Assembly: GCF_004797125.1 (NCBI RefSeq)
Contig: NZ_CP038810.1
Location: 1,860,001 to 1,924,000 of the forward strand
Direction: 5' to 3'
DNA from: Flavobacterium sangjuense
GTDB lineage: Bacteria; Bacteroidota; Bacteroidia; Flavobacteriales; Flavobacteriaceae
Length of the DNA stretch: 64,000 nucleotides
A program made the translations under genes and the position numbers. The notes below the pieces were generated by a model. The model made no database searches. It was not told the DNA's origin and worked only from the letters and a program-made list of their open reading frames with translations. This document shows positions 32,249 to 41,081 of this stretch, in pieces; within the stretch, counting starts at the first letter, position 1, and each line of letters opens with the position of its first letter.

Positions 32249-32279
32249 TTGCTACAATGATTTATTTTTCTTAAGTTTG
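32249..32279 (+). promoter_or_regulatory. Promoter of the rpmB-rpmG-DUF4295-ftsY run
   Basis: TTG (32249-32251), 20 bases, then a perfect -7 box TAAGTTTG (32272-32279), leaving a leader of about 30 bases before the rpmB ATG at 32316. This is the best-matching promoter in the window, as expected for ribosomal-protein genes. Confidence 0.75.
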
Positions 32280-32315
32280 CACCCTGATTTTGAATAACGA
32301 TAAAAGATAAGCATA

Positions 32316-32552
32316 ATGTCAAGAGTTTGTGACCTTACAGGTAAAAGAGCGATGGTAGGAAATAACGTTTCTCACGCTATGAACAAAACTAAGAGAAAAT
32401 TTTCTGTTAACTTAGTTAAAAAACGTTTCTATCTTGCTGAAGAAGACAGATGGATTACTCTAAGAGTAGCTGCGTCTACAATTAAAACAATCAATAAAAA
32501 TGGATTGGCTGCTGTTTTGAAAAAAGCAAAAGTTGAAGGATTTATTAAATAA
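32316..32552 (+). CDS. rpmB: 50S ribosomal protein L28
   Basis: A 78-residue basic protein. [20 protein letters not shown] and the KRKFSVNL(V)KKRFY core are L28 signatures. The zinc Cys ligands are absent except one Cys near the N-terminus, as in many Bacteroidota. It binds 23S rRNA near the exit site. It is first in a run with rpmG and a DUF4295 gene, the usual Bacteroidota order. Confidence 0.98.
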   Translation: MSRVCDLTGKRAMVGNNVSHAMNKTKRKFSVNLVKKRFYLAEEDRWITLRVAASTIKTINKNGLAAVLKKAKVEGFIK

Positions 32553-32578
32553 TCTCTATCCAATAAAAATAAAGTAAG

Positions 32579-32761
32579 ATGGCAAAGAAAGGTAATAGAA
32601 TACAAGTTATTTTAGAGTGTACTGAGCACAAAGGAACAGGTCTTCCTGGAACTTCTCGTTACATTACAAACAAAAACAAAAAAAATACTCCGGATAGATT
32701 AGAGATTAAAAAATTTAATCCAATCTTGAAGAGAATGACTGTTCATAAAGAAATTAAATAA
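32579..32761 (+). CDS. rpmG: 50S ribosomal protein L33
   Basis: A 60-residue basic protein. [20 protein letters not shown] and the later [17 protein letters not shown] are typical of L33. Only one Cys is present, so it belongs to the zinc-independent type. It starts 26 bases after rpmB. Confidence 0.98.
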   Translation: MAKKGNRIQVILECTEHKGTGLPGTSRYITNKNKKNTPDRLEIKKFNPILKRMTVHKEIK

Positions 32762-32789
32762 TTCCGTTAAGGATTAAAGATATACAATC

Positions 32790-32942
32790 ATGGCAAAGAA
32801 AACCGTTGCAACATTACAGACAGCTTCTAAAAGATTATCAAAAGCTATCAAAATGGTAAAATCTCCAAAAACAGGAGCTTATACTTTTGTTGAAAGCATC
32901 ATGACACCAGAAGAAGTGGATAGTTTCTTAGCAAAGAAATAA
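32790..32942 (+). CDS. DUF4295 domain protein
   Basis: A 50-residue basic protein starting MAKKTVATLQTASKRLSKAI and ending EEVDSFLAKK. The same small gene follows rpmG in most Bacteroidota, and a ribosome-associated role is generally assumed. It lies 28 bases after rpmG and ends before a strong terminator, but some transcripts may read through into ftsY. Confidence 0.92.
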   Translation: MAKKTVATLQTASKRLSKAIKMVKSPKTGAYTFVESIMTPEEVDSFLAKK

Positions 32943-32965
32943 TTCCAATAAAATTTTATATCAAA

Positions 32966-32998
32966 GCTACTTTCACTCGGAAGTAGCTTTTTTATTTT
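32966..32998 (+). terminator. Terminator after the DUF4295 gene
   Basis: AAAGCTACTT and AAGTAGCTTT are perfectly complementary around an 8-base loop and are followed by a T-rich run. Confidence 0.9.
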
Positions 32999-33028
32999 TA
33001 TATTTACGCAAAATTTTTTCCTGATATA

Positions 33029-33982
33029 ATGAGTTTTTTTAAAAGAATATTTTCCTCCGAAAAGAAAGAAACCCTAGACAAAGGTCTGGAACAAACTAAA
33101 ACCACTTTTTTTTCCAAACTAACCAAAGCCGTTGCCGGAAAATCAAAAGTTGATGATGAAGTTCTCGACAATCTTGAAGAAGTATTAGTTACTTCGGATG
33201 TTGGTGTGAATACAACACTAAAAATCATAAAGCGAATTGAAGAACGTGTTTCCAATGATAAGTACATGGGAACAGACGAATTGAATTTAATTCTACGCGA
33301 AGAAATTGCCGGACTTTTATCGGAAACCAAATCGGGTGAAGAAACGGAGTTTACAGTTCCTGCCAATAAAAAACCATACGTGATTATGGTTGTTGGCGTT
33401 AATGGAGTTGGAAAAACGACTACCATTGGAAAGTTGGCGCACCAATTCAAAAAAGCAGGTTATAAAGTGGTACTTGGCGCTGCCGATACGTTTCGTGCTG
33501 CGGCGATTGACCAATTACAGATTTGGGCTGATAGAGTAGGTGTGCCAATCGTAAAACAACAAATGGGAAGTGATCCTGCTTCGGTTGCTTTTGATACGTT
33601 ACAAAGCGCGGTTACCCAAAATGCTGATGTGGTTATTATAGATACTGCCGGTCGCTTACACAATAAAGTGAATTTGATGAACGAGTTGACAAAAGTAAAA
33701 CGTGTAATGCAAAAAGTGGTCGAAGATGCACCACATGATGTCTTATTAGTTTTGGATGGCTCAACCGGACAAAACGCTTTTGAACAAGCGACTCAATTTA
33801 CAGCAGCGACAGAAGTTTCATGTCTTGCAGTTACTAAATTGGATGGAACAGCTAAAGGCGGCGTTGTTATTGGGATTTCAGACCAGTTTCAAATTCCGGT
33901 AAAATATATTGGAGTAGGAGAAGGCATTGAAGATTTGCAGGTTTTTAATAAATTTGAATTTGTAGATTCGTTTTTTAAATAA
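33029..33982 (+). CDS. ftsY: Signal recognition particle receptor FtsY
   Basis: A 317-residue SRP-type GTPase that docks ribosome-nascent chain complexes at SecYEG. The N domain is at 30-105 and the G domain has P-loop GVNGVGKTTT (123-132), LGAADTFRAAAIDQL, DTAGRLHNK and TKLDGTAKGG, ending VGEGIEDLQVFN. The acidic A domain seen in E. coli is almost absent; only a short basic N-terminal segment (MSFFKRIFSSEKKE) is left to bind the membrane. Confidence 0.98.
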   Translation: MSFFKRIFSSEKKETLDKGLEQTKTTFFSKLTKAVAGKSKVDDEVLDNLEEVLVTSDVGVNTTLKIIKRIEERVSNDKYMGTDELNLILREEIAGLLSETKSGEETEFTVPANKKPYVIMVVGVNGVGKTTTIGKLAHQFKKAGYKVVLGAADTFRAAAIDQLQIWADRVGVPIVKQQMGSDPASVAFDTLQSAVTQNADVVIIDTAGRLHNKVNLMNELTKVKRVMQKVVEDAPHDVLLVLDGSTGQNAFEQATQFTAATEVSCLAVTKLDGTAKGGVVIGISDQFQIPVKYIGVGEGIEDLQVFNKFEFVDSFFK

Positions 33983-33988
33983 AAAATT

Positions 33989-34165
33989 ATGAATAAAGTT
34001 TTATCTTTTTTTAAGGAATCATCCTCATTAAAATTAATAGCAATCAGTATCGGAATAGCAGTGCTTAGCTATTTTATAGAAAAACCATTACCAAGCATTT
34101 TCCTTGGGTTGCGACTATTTGCTTTTGTATTATTTGTTTACGCCATAATCAGATACAGAAAGTAA
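33989..34165 (+). CDS. 58-residue two-span membrane protein
   Basis: A short frame beginning six bases after ftsY: MNKVLSFFKESSSLKLIAIS, then a hydrophobic segment (about 15-30), a short loop EKPLPS, a second hydrophobic segment (about 37-53) and the basic end IIRYRK. The stop is three bases before the stop of the convergent serine hydrolase gene. I do not recognise a family; it is probably co-transcribed with ftsY. Confidence 0.7.
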   Translation: MNKVLSFFKESSSLKLIAISIGIAVLSYFIEKPLPSIFLGLRLFAFVLFVYAIIRYRK

Positions 34166-34168
34166 TTT

Positions 34169-35242
34169 TTACTGATACAATGCACTAATTTTTGTCCAAA
34201 GCAATTCATCAAAATCTGATAACGCCAGGTTCTCTGCATCAGCAGCATCGCCCATTCTGATGACTACCATTTTTTTACTCGGAATAACATAGATTTTCTG
34301 GTCATTTTTACCCAATGCCATAAACATATCGTTTGGTGCTGTTGGAATAATGCTTCCTGGAAATTCCAGTTGTACTTGTGGCATATGATAACTCGCTTTT
34401 CCATTCAGCCACCATAAATAACCATATGCAAGATTGATATTCTGTGAAGTAGTTGTCGCCTGATTAAAATAGTTTTCGTTGACAATTTGTGCTCCATTCC
34501 ACTTTCCTTTATTTAAAATCATCAACCCAAAACGTGCCATGTTTCTTGTAGTACTCCAATATACGCTTAATCCATCGCCACTGTTAACCCATGCACCACC
34601 AGTCATTCCAAGTTTATCTCTTAGTTTGGTATTGAAATAATTTGTCCAGGTTTGCCCTGAAGCATTCGCAACAACATCTTGTAACTTTACATATACATTA
34701 TGATAAGCCCAACGATTTCCTGCATCAGCAACATATTGAAGATTCGCAGGCGATACATCATCTCCCAGAGCATCATTCAAACCTGAGTTCATCGATAATA
34801 AATTCTTGCAGGTAATCAGGTTTTCTTTGGCTAAAGGAGCGCTAGTCCATCCTGTTCCTAAATAGTCTGAAACTTTATCATTTATGTCCAACAAACCTTC
34901 TTGTTCTGCAATTCCCGTTACTATTGAAGTTAATGTTTTTCCGGCACTTGCCCAATACCAAGGACTTGTAGCAGTATGTCCATTGAAATAATTTTCCATC
35001 ACAATTCTTCCGTTAACCAAAATGATAAAAGATTTTGTGTGTTTCAATTCCAAATAATCTAATAAAGGCTGTACGGCACTTTGATTCCAATTTAAATCTG
35101 CTATCGATTTTGTTGTCCAGGTTGTAGTTCCATCATTAGGTGGAAAATACATTTGCTCCTCAATAACCGGATTTGAAGACGAATCGGAACTACAGCTTGA
35201 AAGGAAAAGTAAAAGAAATGGAAGTAGAAATATTTTTCTCAT
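34169..35242 (-). CDS. Serine hydrolase, class C beta-lactamase fold, lipoprotein
   Basis: A 357-residue lipoprotein with lipobox LFLSSC (Cys17). The Ser-x-x-Lys motif is SAGK (99-102) in WYWASAGKTLTSIV, and WAYHNVYVKL supplies the Tyr-x-Asn-like motif. The family includes D-aminopeptidases, esterases and EstB-like enzymes; a true beta-lactamase is unlikely. It is convergent with the FtsY-linked membrane protein gene. Confidence 0.9.
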   Translation of the reverse strand: MRKIFLLPFLLLFLSSCSSDSSSNPVIEEQMYFPPNDGTTTWTTKSIADLNWNQSAVQPLLDYLELKHTKSFIILVNGRIVMENYFNGHTATSPWYWASAGKTLTSIVTGIAEQEGLLDINDKVSDYLGTGWTSAPLAKENLITCKNLLSMNSGLNDALGDDVSPANLQYVADAGNRWAYHNVYVKLQDVVANASGQTWTNYFNTKLRDKLGMTGGAWVNSGDGLSVYWSTTRNMARFGLMILNKGKWNGAQIVNENYFNQATTTSQNINLAYGYLWWLNGKASYHMPQVQLEFPGSIIPTAPNDMFMALGKNDQKIYVIPSKKMVVIRMGDAADAENLALSDFDELLWTKISALYQ

Positions 35243-35402
35243 TTTGAATAAATTTGTCTTTGGACTTTAAAGATATAAAATAGTTTAATGTTCAATTGTG
35301 GTCAATTGAGATTTTATCAAATCTCTAATATTTAATATCTATTTCCTATGACTTTGTAAATTTTAAAATTAAATTTGTCATTCATCAATTCGATTTTAAC
35401 CA

Positions 35403-35819
35403 ATGAAAAAAATAGGTCTATTGCTTTTTGTTTTGCTGCTAATTTCGTGTCATTCCAATGTAAAAAAAGAAGACGTCACAAAACTCAATGGCTATTGGGA
35501 AATCAAGCAGGTTAAATTCTCAACAGGTAAAACGAAGGATTATAAAGTCAATGAAACTATCGATTATTTTGAGTTAAAAGATAAGCATGGCTTTCGCCAA
35601 AAAGTCATGCCTCAGTTTGATGGAAAATTCCAAACCAATGGCATCAGGGAAAATATCAAAGTAATAGAAAAGAATAACGCTGTTTTCATCGAATACAACA
35701 CAAAGTTTGGCAAATGGAAAGAAGAAATTATAACCATTGATGACTCAACTTTAGTTTTGAAAAACAAAGAAAAAATAGAATACACCTATAAAAAATTCAA
35801 ACCATTCTCATTTAAATAA
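35403..35819 (+). CDS. Small lipoprotein, lipocalin-like
   Basis: A 138-residue lipoprotein with lipobox LLLISC (Cys16). The segment LNGYWEIKQVKFSTGKTKDY starts a run of beta strands ending TYKKFKPF, like small lipocalin-type domains. The function is unknown. Its stop codon overlaps the start of the DUF721 gene by one base, and an unlinked -7 box TAAATTTG lies at 35370. Confidence 0.78.
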   Translation: MKKIGLLLFVLLLISCHSNVKKEDVTKLNGYWEIKQVKFSTGKTKDYKVNETIDYFELKDKHGFRQKVMPQFDGKFQTNGIRENIKVIEKNNAVFIEYNTKFGKWKEEIITIDDSTLVLKNKEKIEYTYKKFKPFSFK

Positions 35820-36115
35820 TGGCAAAACGCACAAGCAACGAAGGTTCTATTGGAGATGTTTTAAAACAGTTTATTGAACAAAATAGACTCCAAGTCGGCA
35901 TGGATAAAATTGACGTGGAAGACGCCTGGAAATCACTAATGGGAAATGGTGTTAACAGTTATACTAAAGAGGTAGTCTTAAAAGGAACAACACTTTATGT
36001 TTCGTTGACTTCTGCGGTGTTGCGCGAGGAATTGAGTTATGGCAAACAGAAGATTGTCAAAATGATAAACGAAGAACTTGGTAAAGAAGTTATTAAAGAT
36101 GTGATCTTGCGTTAA
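35819..36115 (+). CDS. DUF721 family protein (DciA-like)
   Basis: A 98-residue protein. The motif ANEGSIGDVLKQFIEQNRLQ-like N-terminal region and the later KEVVLKGTTLYVSLTSAVLREELSYGKQKI are typical of DUF721/DciA, which in some bacteria loads the replicative helicase. It is translationally coupled to the lipoprotein gene before it (ATG shares one base with the stop codon). Confidence 0.87.
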   Translation: MAKRTSNEGSIGDVLKQFIEQNRLQVGMDKIDVEDAWKSLMGNGVNSYTKEVVLKGTTLYVSLTSAVLREELSYGKQKIVKMINEELGKEVIKDVILR

Positions 36116-36555
36116 GTATTGATTTCTAAATCTTTAATATAATCTTCGTGTTCAAAATAAAAATACTCAAACTGTGTCATTGTCTCGTTGAAAAAGTCAA
36201 AAATGGCTTCCCAATTATTTTTATTATTCAAACTCACGCCTAATTTTTCTACCCAAATCCGGCTGATAATTTTGCCGCTTTCTAGATAAAAATTACGCTC
36301 CAAAATAGCTTCAGGAAGATAATCTTCAAGTAAAATTGTCTTTAATGATTCAATCTTTTCAAAGTATATTTTACGCTTTTCTTCGTCTTTGGGTTCAATA
36401 TCCAGAAGCACTTGCGCCTTTTTATTATCGATGTAAAACTTGAATGTGACATCCTTTATTTTGGTGTCATAGAGTAGCCATTTTCTGGGATAAGCAGCAG
36501 CAAATGCGGTCCAAAATTCCTTTTTTATGAGTAATGTTTCTTCTTTGCTATACAT
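36112..36555 (-). CDS. DUF4268 domain protein
   Basis: A 147-residue cytoplasmic protein. The N-terminus (SKEETLLIKKEFWTAFAAAY) and KKAQVLLDIEPKDEEKRKIY match DUF4268, a small alpha-beta domain often fused to or near nuclease-like proteins. The function is unknown. Its 3' end overlaps the convergent DUF721 gene by four bases. Confidence 0.87.
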   Translation of the reverse strand: MYSKEETLLIKKEFWTAFAAAYPRKWLLYDTKIKDVTFKFYIDNKKAQVLLDIEPKDEEKRKIYFEKIESLKTILLEDYLPEAILERNFYLESGKIISRIWVEKLGVSLNNKNNWEAIFDFFNETMTQFEYFYFEHEDYIKDLEINT

Positions 36556-36572
36556 TTTAGTGTCGTAAAAGT

Positions 36573-36603
36573 TTGAGTGCTTTGTTTTTTTAAGGTAACT
36601 TTA
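36573..36603 (+). promoter_or_regulatory. Probable promoter of the Nudix gene
   Basis: TTG (36573-36575), 20 bases, then TAACTTTA (36596-36603), seven of eight bases of the -7 consensus, 20 bases before the ATG at 36623. Confidence 0.5.
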
Positions 36604-36622
36604 TATTCCTAAACTTATCAAG

Positions 36623-37261
36623 ATGCGTTTCGACGAGTTCTTAAAATATGCACCAAAAGTACTAAATGTCGAGCTTCCGGCAACGCATGCGCATGTAAAA
36701 ATGGTTCCTCCAAACCGTGAAGAATTGCTGCGAAACACCGATTTTACCAGAATAACACCAAAAAAAGCAGCAGTTATGATGCTTTTTTATCCCAAAGAAG
36801 AGCAAACGCATTTGGCATTAATTCTTCGGACTTCCTATAATGGTGTCCATTCTTCACAAATTGCATTTCCTGGTGGGAAAGTTGAAGTGGAAGATTTTGA
36901 TTTAAAACAGACAGCCTTACGCGAAACTCATGAAGAGATTGGTGTGCATCCAACAGATATAAATGTCGTACGGGCTTTTACCGAAGTCTATATTCCGCCG
37001 AGTAATTTTATGGTTTATCCTTTTTTTGGTTACAGCCATGAAGAGTTATCCTTTGAATTACAGGAAGATGAAGTAGCCGGAATTGTAGAATTACCGCTAA
37101 AAGATTTTTTAGATGATAAAATTGTTGTTACAAGCACTATGAAAACATCCTATGCAGGAAGCATTGAAGTACCCGGATTTCAGGTTGAGCAGCACTTTGT
37201 TTGGGGTGCAACAGCCATGATGTTGAGTGAATTAAAAGAAACATTAAAATTGGTTTTATAA
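36623..37261 (+). CDS. Nudix hydrolase, CoA pyrophosphatase type
   Basis: A 212-residue Nudix enzyme. The motif SSQIAFPGGKVEVEDFDLKQ leads into TALRETHEEIGV, a full Nudix box with the metal-binding Glu residues. The preceding HSSQIAFPGG matches the NudL/CoA-diphosphatase signature, so it should cleave CoA or acyl-CoA. It has its own promoter. Confidence 0.92.
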   Translation: MRFDEFLKYAPKVLNVELPATHAHVKMVPPNREELLRNTDFTRITPKKAAVMMLFYPKEEQTHLALILRTSYNGVHSSQIAFPGGKVEVEDFDLKQTALRETHEEIGVHPTDINVVRAFTEVYIPPSNFMVYPFFGYSHEELSFELQEDEVAGIVELPLKDFLDDKIVVTSTMKTSYAGSIEVPGFQVEQHFVWGATAMMLSELKETLKLVL

Positions 37262-37283
37262 AGTTTTACTTTTTGTAGATTTG
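37250..37283 (+). promoter_or_regulatory. Promoter of the acyltransferase gene
   Basis: TTG (37250-37252) inside the end of the Nudix gene, 23 bases, then TAGATTTG (37276-37283), 22 bases before the ATG at 37306. The spacing is at the upper limit. Confidence 0.5.
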
Positions 37284-37305
37284 CCTCCTTAATAAAAATT
37301 GAATT

Positions 37306-38142
37306 ATGGGTTTATTTAAAAGAAATCCTTTTGGTCATATACTCTTTATCAAAAAATGGTTAATCCGAATTTTCGGTGTCATCACGCACAGAAGATACAG
37401 AGGTTTCAACGAATTGCAAATTGACGGTTCCGAAATCATTGCTGCTTTACCCGATAAAAATGTACTGTTTATTTCCAATCACCAGACTTATTTTGCCGAT
37501 GTTGTAGCGATGTTTCACGTTTTTAATGCTAGTCTTTCAGGAAGACAGGACAGTATTAAAAACGTTGGCTATTTGTGGCAGCCCAAGATGAATATCTATT
37601 ACGTTGCTGCCAGTGAAACGATGAAATCTGGTTTATTGCCTCGTATTTTATCTTATGTTGGTTCGATTTCGGTAGAAAGAACATGGCGTGCAGGAGGAAA
37701 AGACGTAACCGAAAAACGCGAAGTAAATCCAAACGATACGGAGAACATCAGAATTGCACTCGAAGACGGTTGGGTAATTACGTTTCCGCAAGGCACAACC
37801 AAATCCTTTAAACCGGTTCGAAAAGGAACAGCACACATTATCAAACAATATAAACCTGTAGTGGTGCCAATCGTAATTGACGGTTTCCGTCGTTCATTTG
37901 ACAAAAAGGGTTTGCGTATGAAAAAGAAAAACATCCTGCAATCATTCATTATCAAAGAACCTTTGGTTATTGATTATGAAAATGAAACCATTGAGCAAAT
38001 CGTAGAAAAAATAGAATATGCCATCGAGCAGCATCCTTCGTTTTTAAAGGTAATTCCAGCCGAAGAAATTGAAGAGCAGGAACGTTTAAACAAACTTAGA
38101 GAATGGCATGTAGAAAAAAAAGAGACAGACATAACGAGCTAA
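37306..38142 (+). CDS. 1-acyl-sn-glycerol-3-phosphate acyltransferase family
   Basis: A 278-residue membrane-associated enzyme of the PlsC type that acylates lysophosphatidate or a related lipid. The usual HX4D motif reads NHQTYFAD (His59, Asp65), with one extra residue, and the second motif FPEGTR appears as FPQGTT before SFKPVRKGTAHI. Both changes are, as far as I recall, common to a Bacteroidota subgroup. A basic N-terminus (FKRNPFGHILFIKKWLI) suggests peripheral membrane binding. The exact acceptor is unknown. Confidence 0.88.
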   Translation: MGLFKRNPFGHILFIKKWLIRIFGVITHRRYRGFNELQIDGSEIIAALPDKNVLFISNHQTYFADVVAMFHVFNASLSGRQDSIKNVGYLWQPKMNIYYVAASETMKSGLLPRILSYVGSISVERTWRAGGKDVTEKREVNPNDTENIRIALEDGWVITFPQGTTKSFKPVRKGTAHIIKQYKPVVVPIVIDGFRRSFDKKGLRMKKKNILQSFIIKEPLVIDYENETIEQIVEKIEYAIEQHPSFLKVIPAEEIEEQERLNKLREWHVEKKETDITS

Positions 38143-38148
38143 CGAAGT

Positions 38149-38176
38149 GAATCCCGCCTTAAAAGCGGAATTTTTA
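38149..38176 (+). terminator. Probable terminator of the acyltransferase gene
   Basis: ATCCCGC and GCGGAAT pair around CTTAAAA and are followed by TTTTT. The stem is short and carries one mismatch. Confidence 0.6.
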
Positions 38177-38215
38177 CGCTTTTTACCGATTTTAAATTTT
38201 TGCAGTTGCACCTAT

Positions 38216-38244
38216 TTGGTTACAGTATGTTTTCATTATATTTG
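38216..38244 (+). promoter_or_regulatory. Promoter of the FISUMP lipoprotein gene
   Basis: TTG (38216-38218), 18 bases, then a perfect TATATTTG (38237-38244), 22 bases before the ATG at 38267. Confidence 0.65.
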
Positions 38245-38266
38245 CTTTCGATTAAATTTAAATAAC

Positions 38267-39286
38267 ATGAAAAAAATCCTAATTTTTTGTTTGGTTTCAG
38301 TCCTATTAGTTGGCTGTGCTGCCGATAGTGAAACTGGTGGTGAAGTAATTATTGATCCTGTTTTTAGTGTACAAACAAAATCGGTTGCGAGCATTGGTCA
38401 CGAATCGGCTAATGTTTTTGGAGCTATTAGTCCATCATTTGTTGCTGCAACCACTGAATATGGTATATGTTATGGTTTTTCACCAAATCCTACTATTGAA
38501 GGTTCTTTTGCTGTTGGGGAAGGAATTAATCCGTTGACAGGAGGTTTTTCATGTAACTTAACGTCGCTTGCACCACTTAGAAATTATTATGTTAGAGCTT
38601 ACGGAACAACGTCTGAAGGAACGGTTTATGGAGCTCAACTTAATTTTTCTACTTTAAACAGACTATATATTAATGGAAGTGCAGTTGTCGATGCTGATGG
38701 AAATAATTATGAAAGTATTGTTATCAATGGAAAACAATGGATGAAAGGAAATCTAAACGTTAGCAAATATAGAAATGGAGATGTTATTCCTGAAGTTACT
38801 GATATGGCAGAATGGGATGCTTTAACAACCGGAGCATGGTGTTATTATGAAAATGTTACTGAAAACGGAACTACTTATGGTAAGCTATACAATTGGTATG
38901 CTATTAATGATCCAAGAGGATTAGCGCCAACGGGATGGCATATACCAAGCGATGCCGAATGGACATCATTAACTAATTTCTTAGGAGGCACAACTAAAGC
39001 CGGAATCAAAATGAGAGACTTGGGAGAAACATGGTCAACTTCAGCTGTTTTGGCAACAAATCAAGCTGGGTTTAGTGCACTTCCGGGAGGATATGGTTAT
39101 TTAACACACAACTATGACCCAGAAGATCAACCTTTCAATAGTATGGGCGATGTTGCTTTTTGGTGGAGCGCTACTGCATCAAATCCGACTACAGCTTATA
39201 GTTTAAATGTGAATCTGAACAATTCGGTGACCAGAGGTTCTATTCTAAAGAAAACAGCGCTTTCTGTTCGTTGTGTTAGAAATTAA
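38267..39286 (+). CDS. FISUMP-domain lipoprotein
   Basis: A 339-residue surface lipoprotein with lipobox LLVGC (Cys17). A fibronectin-like domain is at about 35-130 (TTEYGICYGFSPNPTIEGSF), followed by a FISUMP domain (KQWMKGNLNVSKYRNGDVIP, LYNWYAINDPRGLAPTGWHI, then SALPGGYGYL). The ATG at 38267 is chosen because the signal peptide begins there. FISUMP proteins are abundant in Fibrobacter and Bacteroidota and are thought to be surface proteins; the ligand is unknown. Confidence 0.92.
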   Translation: MKKILIFCLVSVLLVGCAADSETGGEVIIDPVFSVQTKSVASIGHESANVFGAISPSFVAATTEYGICYGFSPNPTIEGSFAVGEGINPLTGGFSCNLTSLAPLRNYYVRAYGTTSEGTVYGAQLNFSTLNRLYINGSAVVDADGNNYESIVINGKQWMKGNLNVSKYRNGDVIPEVTDMAEWDALTTGAWCYYENVTENGTTYGKLYNWYAINDPRGLAPTGWHIPSDAEWTSLTNFLGGTTKAGIKMRDLGETWSTSAVLATNQAGFSALPGGYGYLTHNYDPEDQPFNSMGDVAFWWSATASNPTTAYSLNVNLNNSVTRGSILKKTALSVRCVRN

Positions 39287-39305
39287 CTGACTTAGAAAAA
39301 GCAAT

Positions 39306-39350
39306 AAAAAATCCCGTCTTGTTTTTTGGAACCAGACGGGATTCTTTTTT
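39306..39350. terminator. Bidirectional terminator
   Basis: AAAATCCCGTCT and AGACGGGATT pair around a 14-base loop with T-rich flanks on both strands. It lies between two convergent genes. Confidence 0.85.
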
Positions 39351-39390
39351 ATAAATCTTTTTCTTTACTAACCGAAACCTCTTTTACAGT

Positions 39391-40350
39391 TTAACTCTTT
39401 AAAAAATCGTCGATTATGGGAAATAATTTCTTAGGTTCTTCTATCTGCGGATTATGACCGCTTTGCTCAAACATAATAAATTTTGCCTGTGGACAATATT
39501 CTTTGTATTTCACCATCATACTGGGTACGGCAACCCGGTCATAACGTCCGCCATAAATAAGAATTGGCATTTTTAGCGCTTTTAACTGTTTTCGATAATC
39601 AAAATTACCGATATCATTACCAACAATAAAATCGCCATCCTTTCCCACCATTTGATAATATAATTCCGAATTAAATAAATTTGGATAATCTCTATTTCTT
39701 GGATTTAAAAAGTTATTAGGATTGTATGCATATAAAAAACCATAAGGAACCTGACCATAAATTTCCTGATGTCTACTGTCACTGCTAATTCCTCCCTGTT
39801 CTCTGTATTTCATTAATTCGTCCCATACTTCAGGATAATTTTCTTTAATTTCATGGTTACTATTATCATCATTTTCCTGCCACATTACAAAACTGTGAAA
39901 CCCATTTGCTATGATGAGATGATTCAGGTTCTCACCATATTTTACTGCATAGCCTTGTCCAACCAGACTGCCGTAGGAATGACCGAGTATGCTTATTGTA
40001 TTTAGGTTTAATGCCTTTCTGAGTCCTTCGATGTCTTCAATATCTCTATCTAAAGTATATTCTTTTGGGTTTTTTGCTTTATCAGATTTTCCACGACCGA
40101 AGCCATCAAAATATATTAGCTGTATATTTCTATTTACACTCAACGAATCAAAAGCCCGTAAACCTACATGTGCGCCACCGGGACCACCAGAGATCATTAT
40201 TAAAGGTCTACCTGTTCCAACAGTTACAACCCAAAGGTTTGCGCCGTTTATTTTATAATATTTTCCATCTTTAACACTGTTGGGAAATTGTTGTGCAAAT
40301 AAACATGTGCAAAAAAAAAGGAATGCGGTAATGATGATATTCTTTTTCAT
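39391..40350 (-). CDS. Secreted alpha/beta hydrolase, S33 prolyl-aminopeptidase type
   Basis: A 319-residue enzyme with a signal peptide (MKKNIIITAFLFFCTCLFAQ). PLIMISGGPGGAHVGLRAF forms the oxyanion hole (GGPGG is typical of proline iminopeptidases), GHSYGSLVGQGY the nucleophile elbow, and a C-terminal FEQSGHNPQIEEP the catalytic His. It probably hydrolyses peptides or esters in the periplasm. The substrate is unknown. Confidence 0.9.
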   Translation of the reverse strand: MKKNIIITAFLFFCTCLFAQQFPNSVKDGKYYKINGANLWVVTVGTGRPLIMISGGPGGAHVGLRAFDSLSVNRNIQLIYFDGFGRGKSDKAKNPKEYTLDRDIEDIEGLRKALNLNTISILGHSYGSLVGQGYAVKYGENLNHLIIANGFHSFVMWQENDDNSNHEIKENYPEVWDELMKYREQGGISSDSRHQEIYGQVPYGFLYAYNPNNFLNPRNRDYPNLFNSELYYQMVGKDGDFIVGNDIGNFDYRKQLKALKMPILIYGGRYDRVAVPSMMVKYKEYCPQAKFIMFEQSGHNPQIEEPKKLFPIIDDFLKS

Positions 40351-40402
40351 TATTTAGGTGTTCTATTTGTTGATTTTTAAGATTATAGCTTATCAAACTT
40401 AA

Positions 40403-40437
40403 TAAAAAAATCCCGACTTATTGCCGGGATCTTATTT
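40403..40437 (-). terminator. Terminator of the sigma factor unit
   Basis: On the minus strand GATCCCGG, a loop, TCGGGAT and a T run, directly after the membrane-protein stop codon. Confidence 0.8.
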
Positions 40438-41076
40438 TTACAAATCTATTTTCTTTAATTCTTTATAGTTGGTATTCAGTTTTCGGAGCAAGATACCATA
40501 TAATAATCGGTAAAATAACCAGAACAGACCAACAAAAACTACAATGGTTAATAGCATAATACCAATCGTTACGCACAAAGTATAGTAATTAGATTCGTTG
40601 GCAATTTTGTTTTTCAGCATTTCCATTTTTGGGTTGTAAGCAAACGCAATGACAAAACCGGCAATTAGGCTTACGACTATCATTCCCAAGTTGTACCAAA
40701 CATAATATTTCACTGTTTTTCGGGTTCTTAAGATGTCCTGCATCAATTGTTTGGTCGAGGCTGTGGTTGAAATTTTTATATAATTTTTATAAAAATTGAA
40801 GATAAACAACAATATCACAGCATAGTTGACAAAATTCAACGCTTTGAAATATACTATCATATTTTCGGCATGGAGTTTTTTCATGTACTCATCTGTGTTA
40901 TATCCAACACTTATTGCTGTCCAAAACAAGACTTCAATAACGCTGATAATCAAAATCCATTTTACAATAGAGGATGATTTTTTATGCAGCATTGTATAAA
41001 TTTCGCTTTCCGAAATTTGCTCGTAAGAATGGCTGTCTTTTTGCCAAGCTTTTTTTAATAAATCCAACTCTTCCAT
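40438..41076 (-). CDS. Membrane protein linked to an ECF sigma factor, probable anti-sigma factor
   Basis: A 212-residue protein. A cytoplasmic N-terminal 35 residues (MEELDLLKKAWQKDSHSYEQ) is followed by four hydrophobic segments (about 37-57, 83-101, 127-148, 170-195). Position, five bases after the sigma factor gene, and topology fit an anti-sigma factor that holds the sigma factor at the membrane, but the N-terminal part has no clear zinc motif. The role is inferred from context. Confidence 0.75.
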   Translation of the reverse strand: MEELDLLKKAWQKDSHSYEQISESEIYTMLHKKSSSIVKWILIISVIEVLFWTAISVGYNTDEYMKKLHAENMIVYFKALNFVNYAVILLFIFNFYKNYIKISTTASTKQLMQDILRTRKTVKYYVWYNLGMIVVSLIAGFVIAFAYNPKMEMLKNKIANESNYYTLCVTIGIMLLTIVVFVGLFWLFYRLLYGILLRKLNTNYKELKKIDL

Positions 41077-41081
41077 AATCC

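Noticed and set aside
33004..33450. A 148-residue minus-strand frame over ftsY
   Set aside because: It is antisense to ftsY and Ser/Thr rich with no family match.
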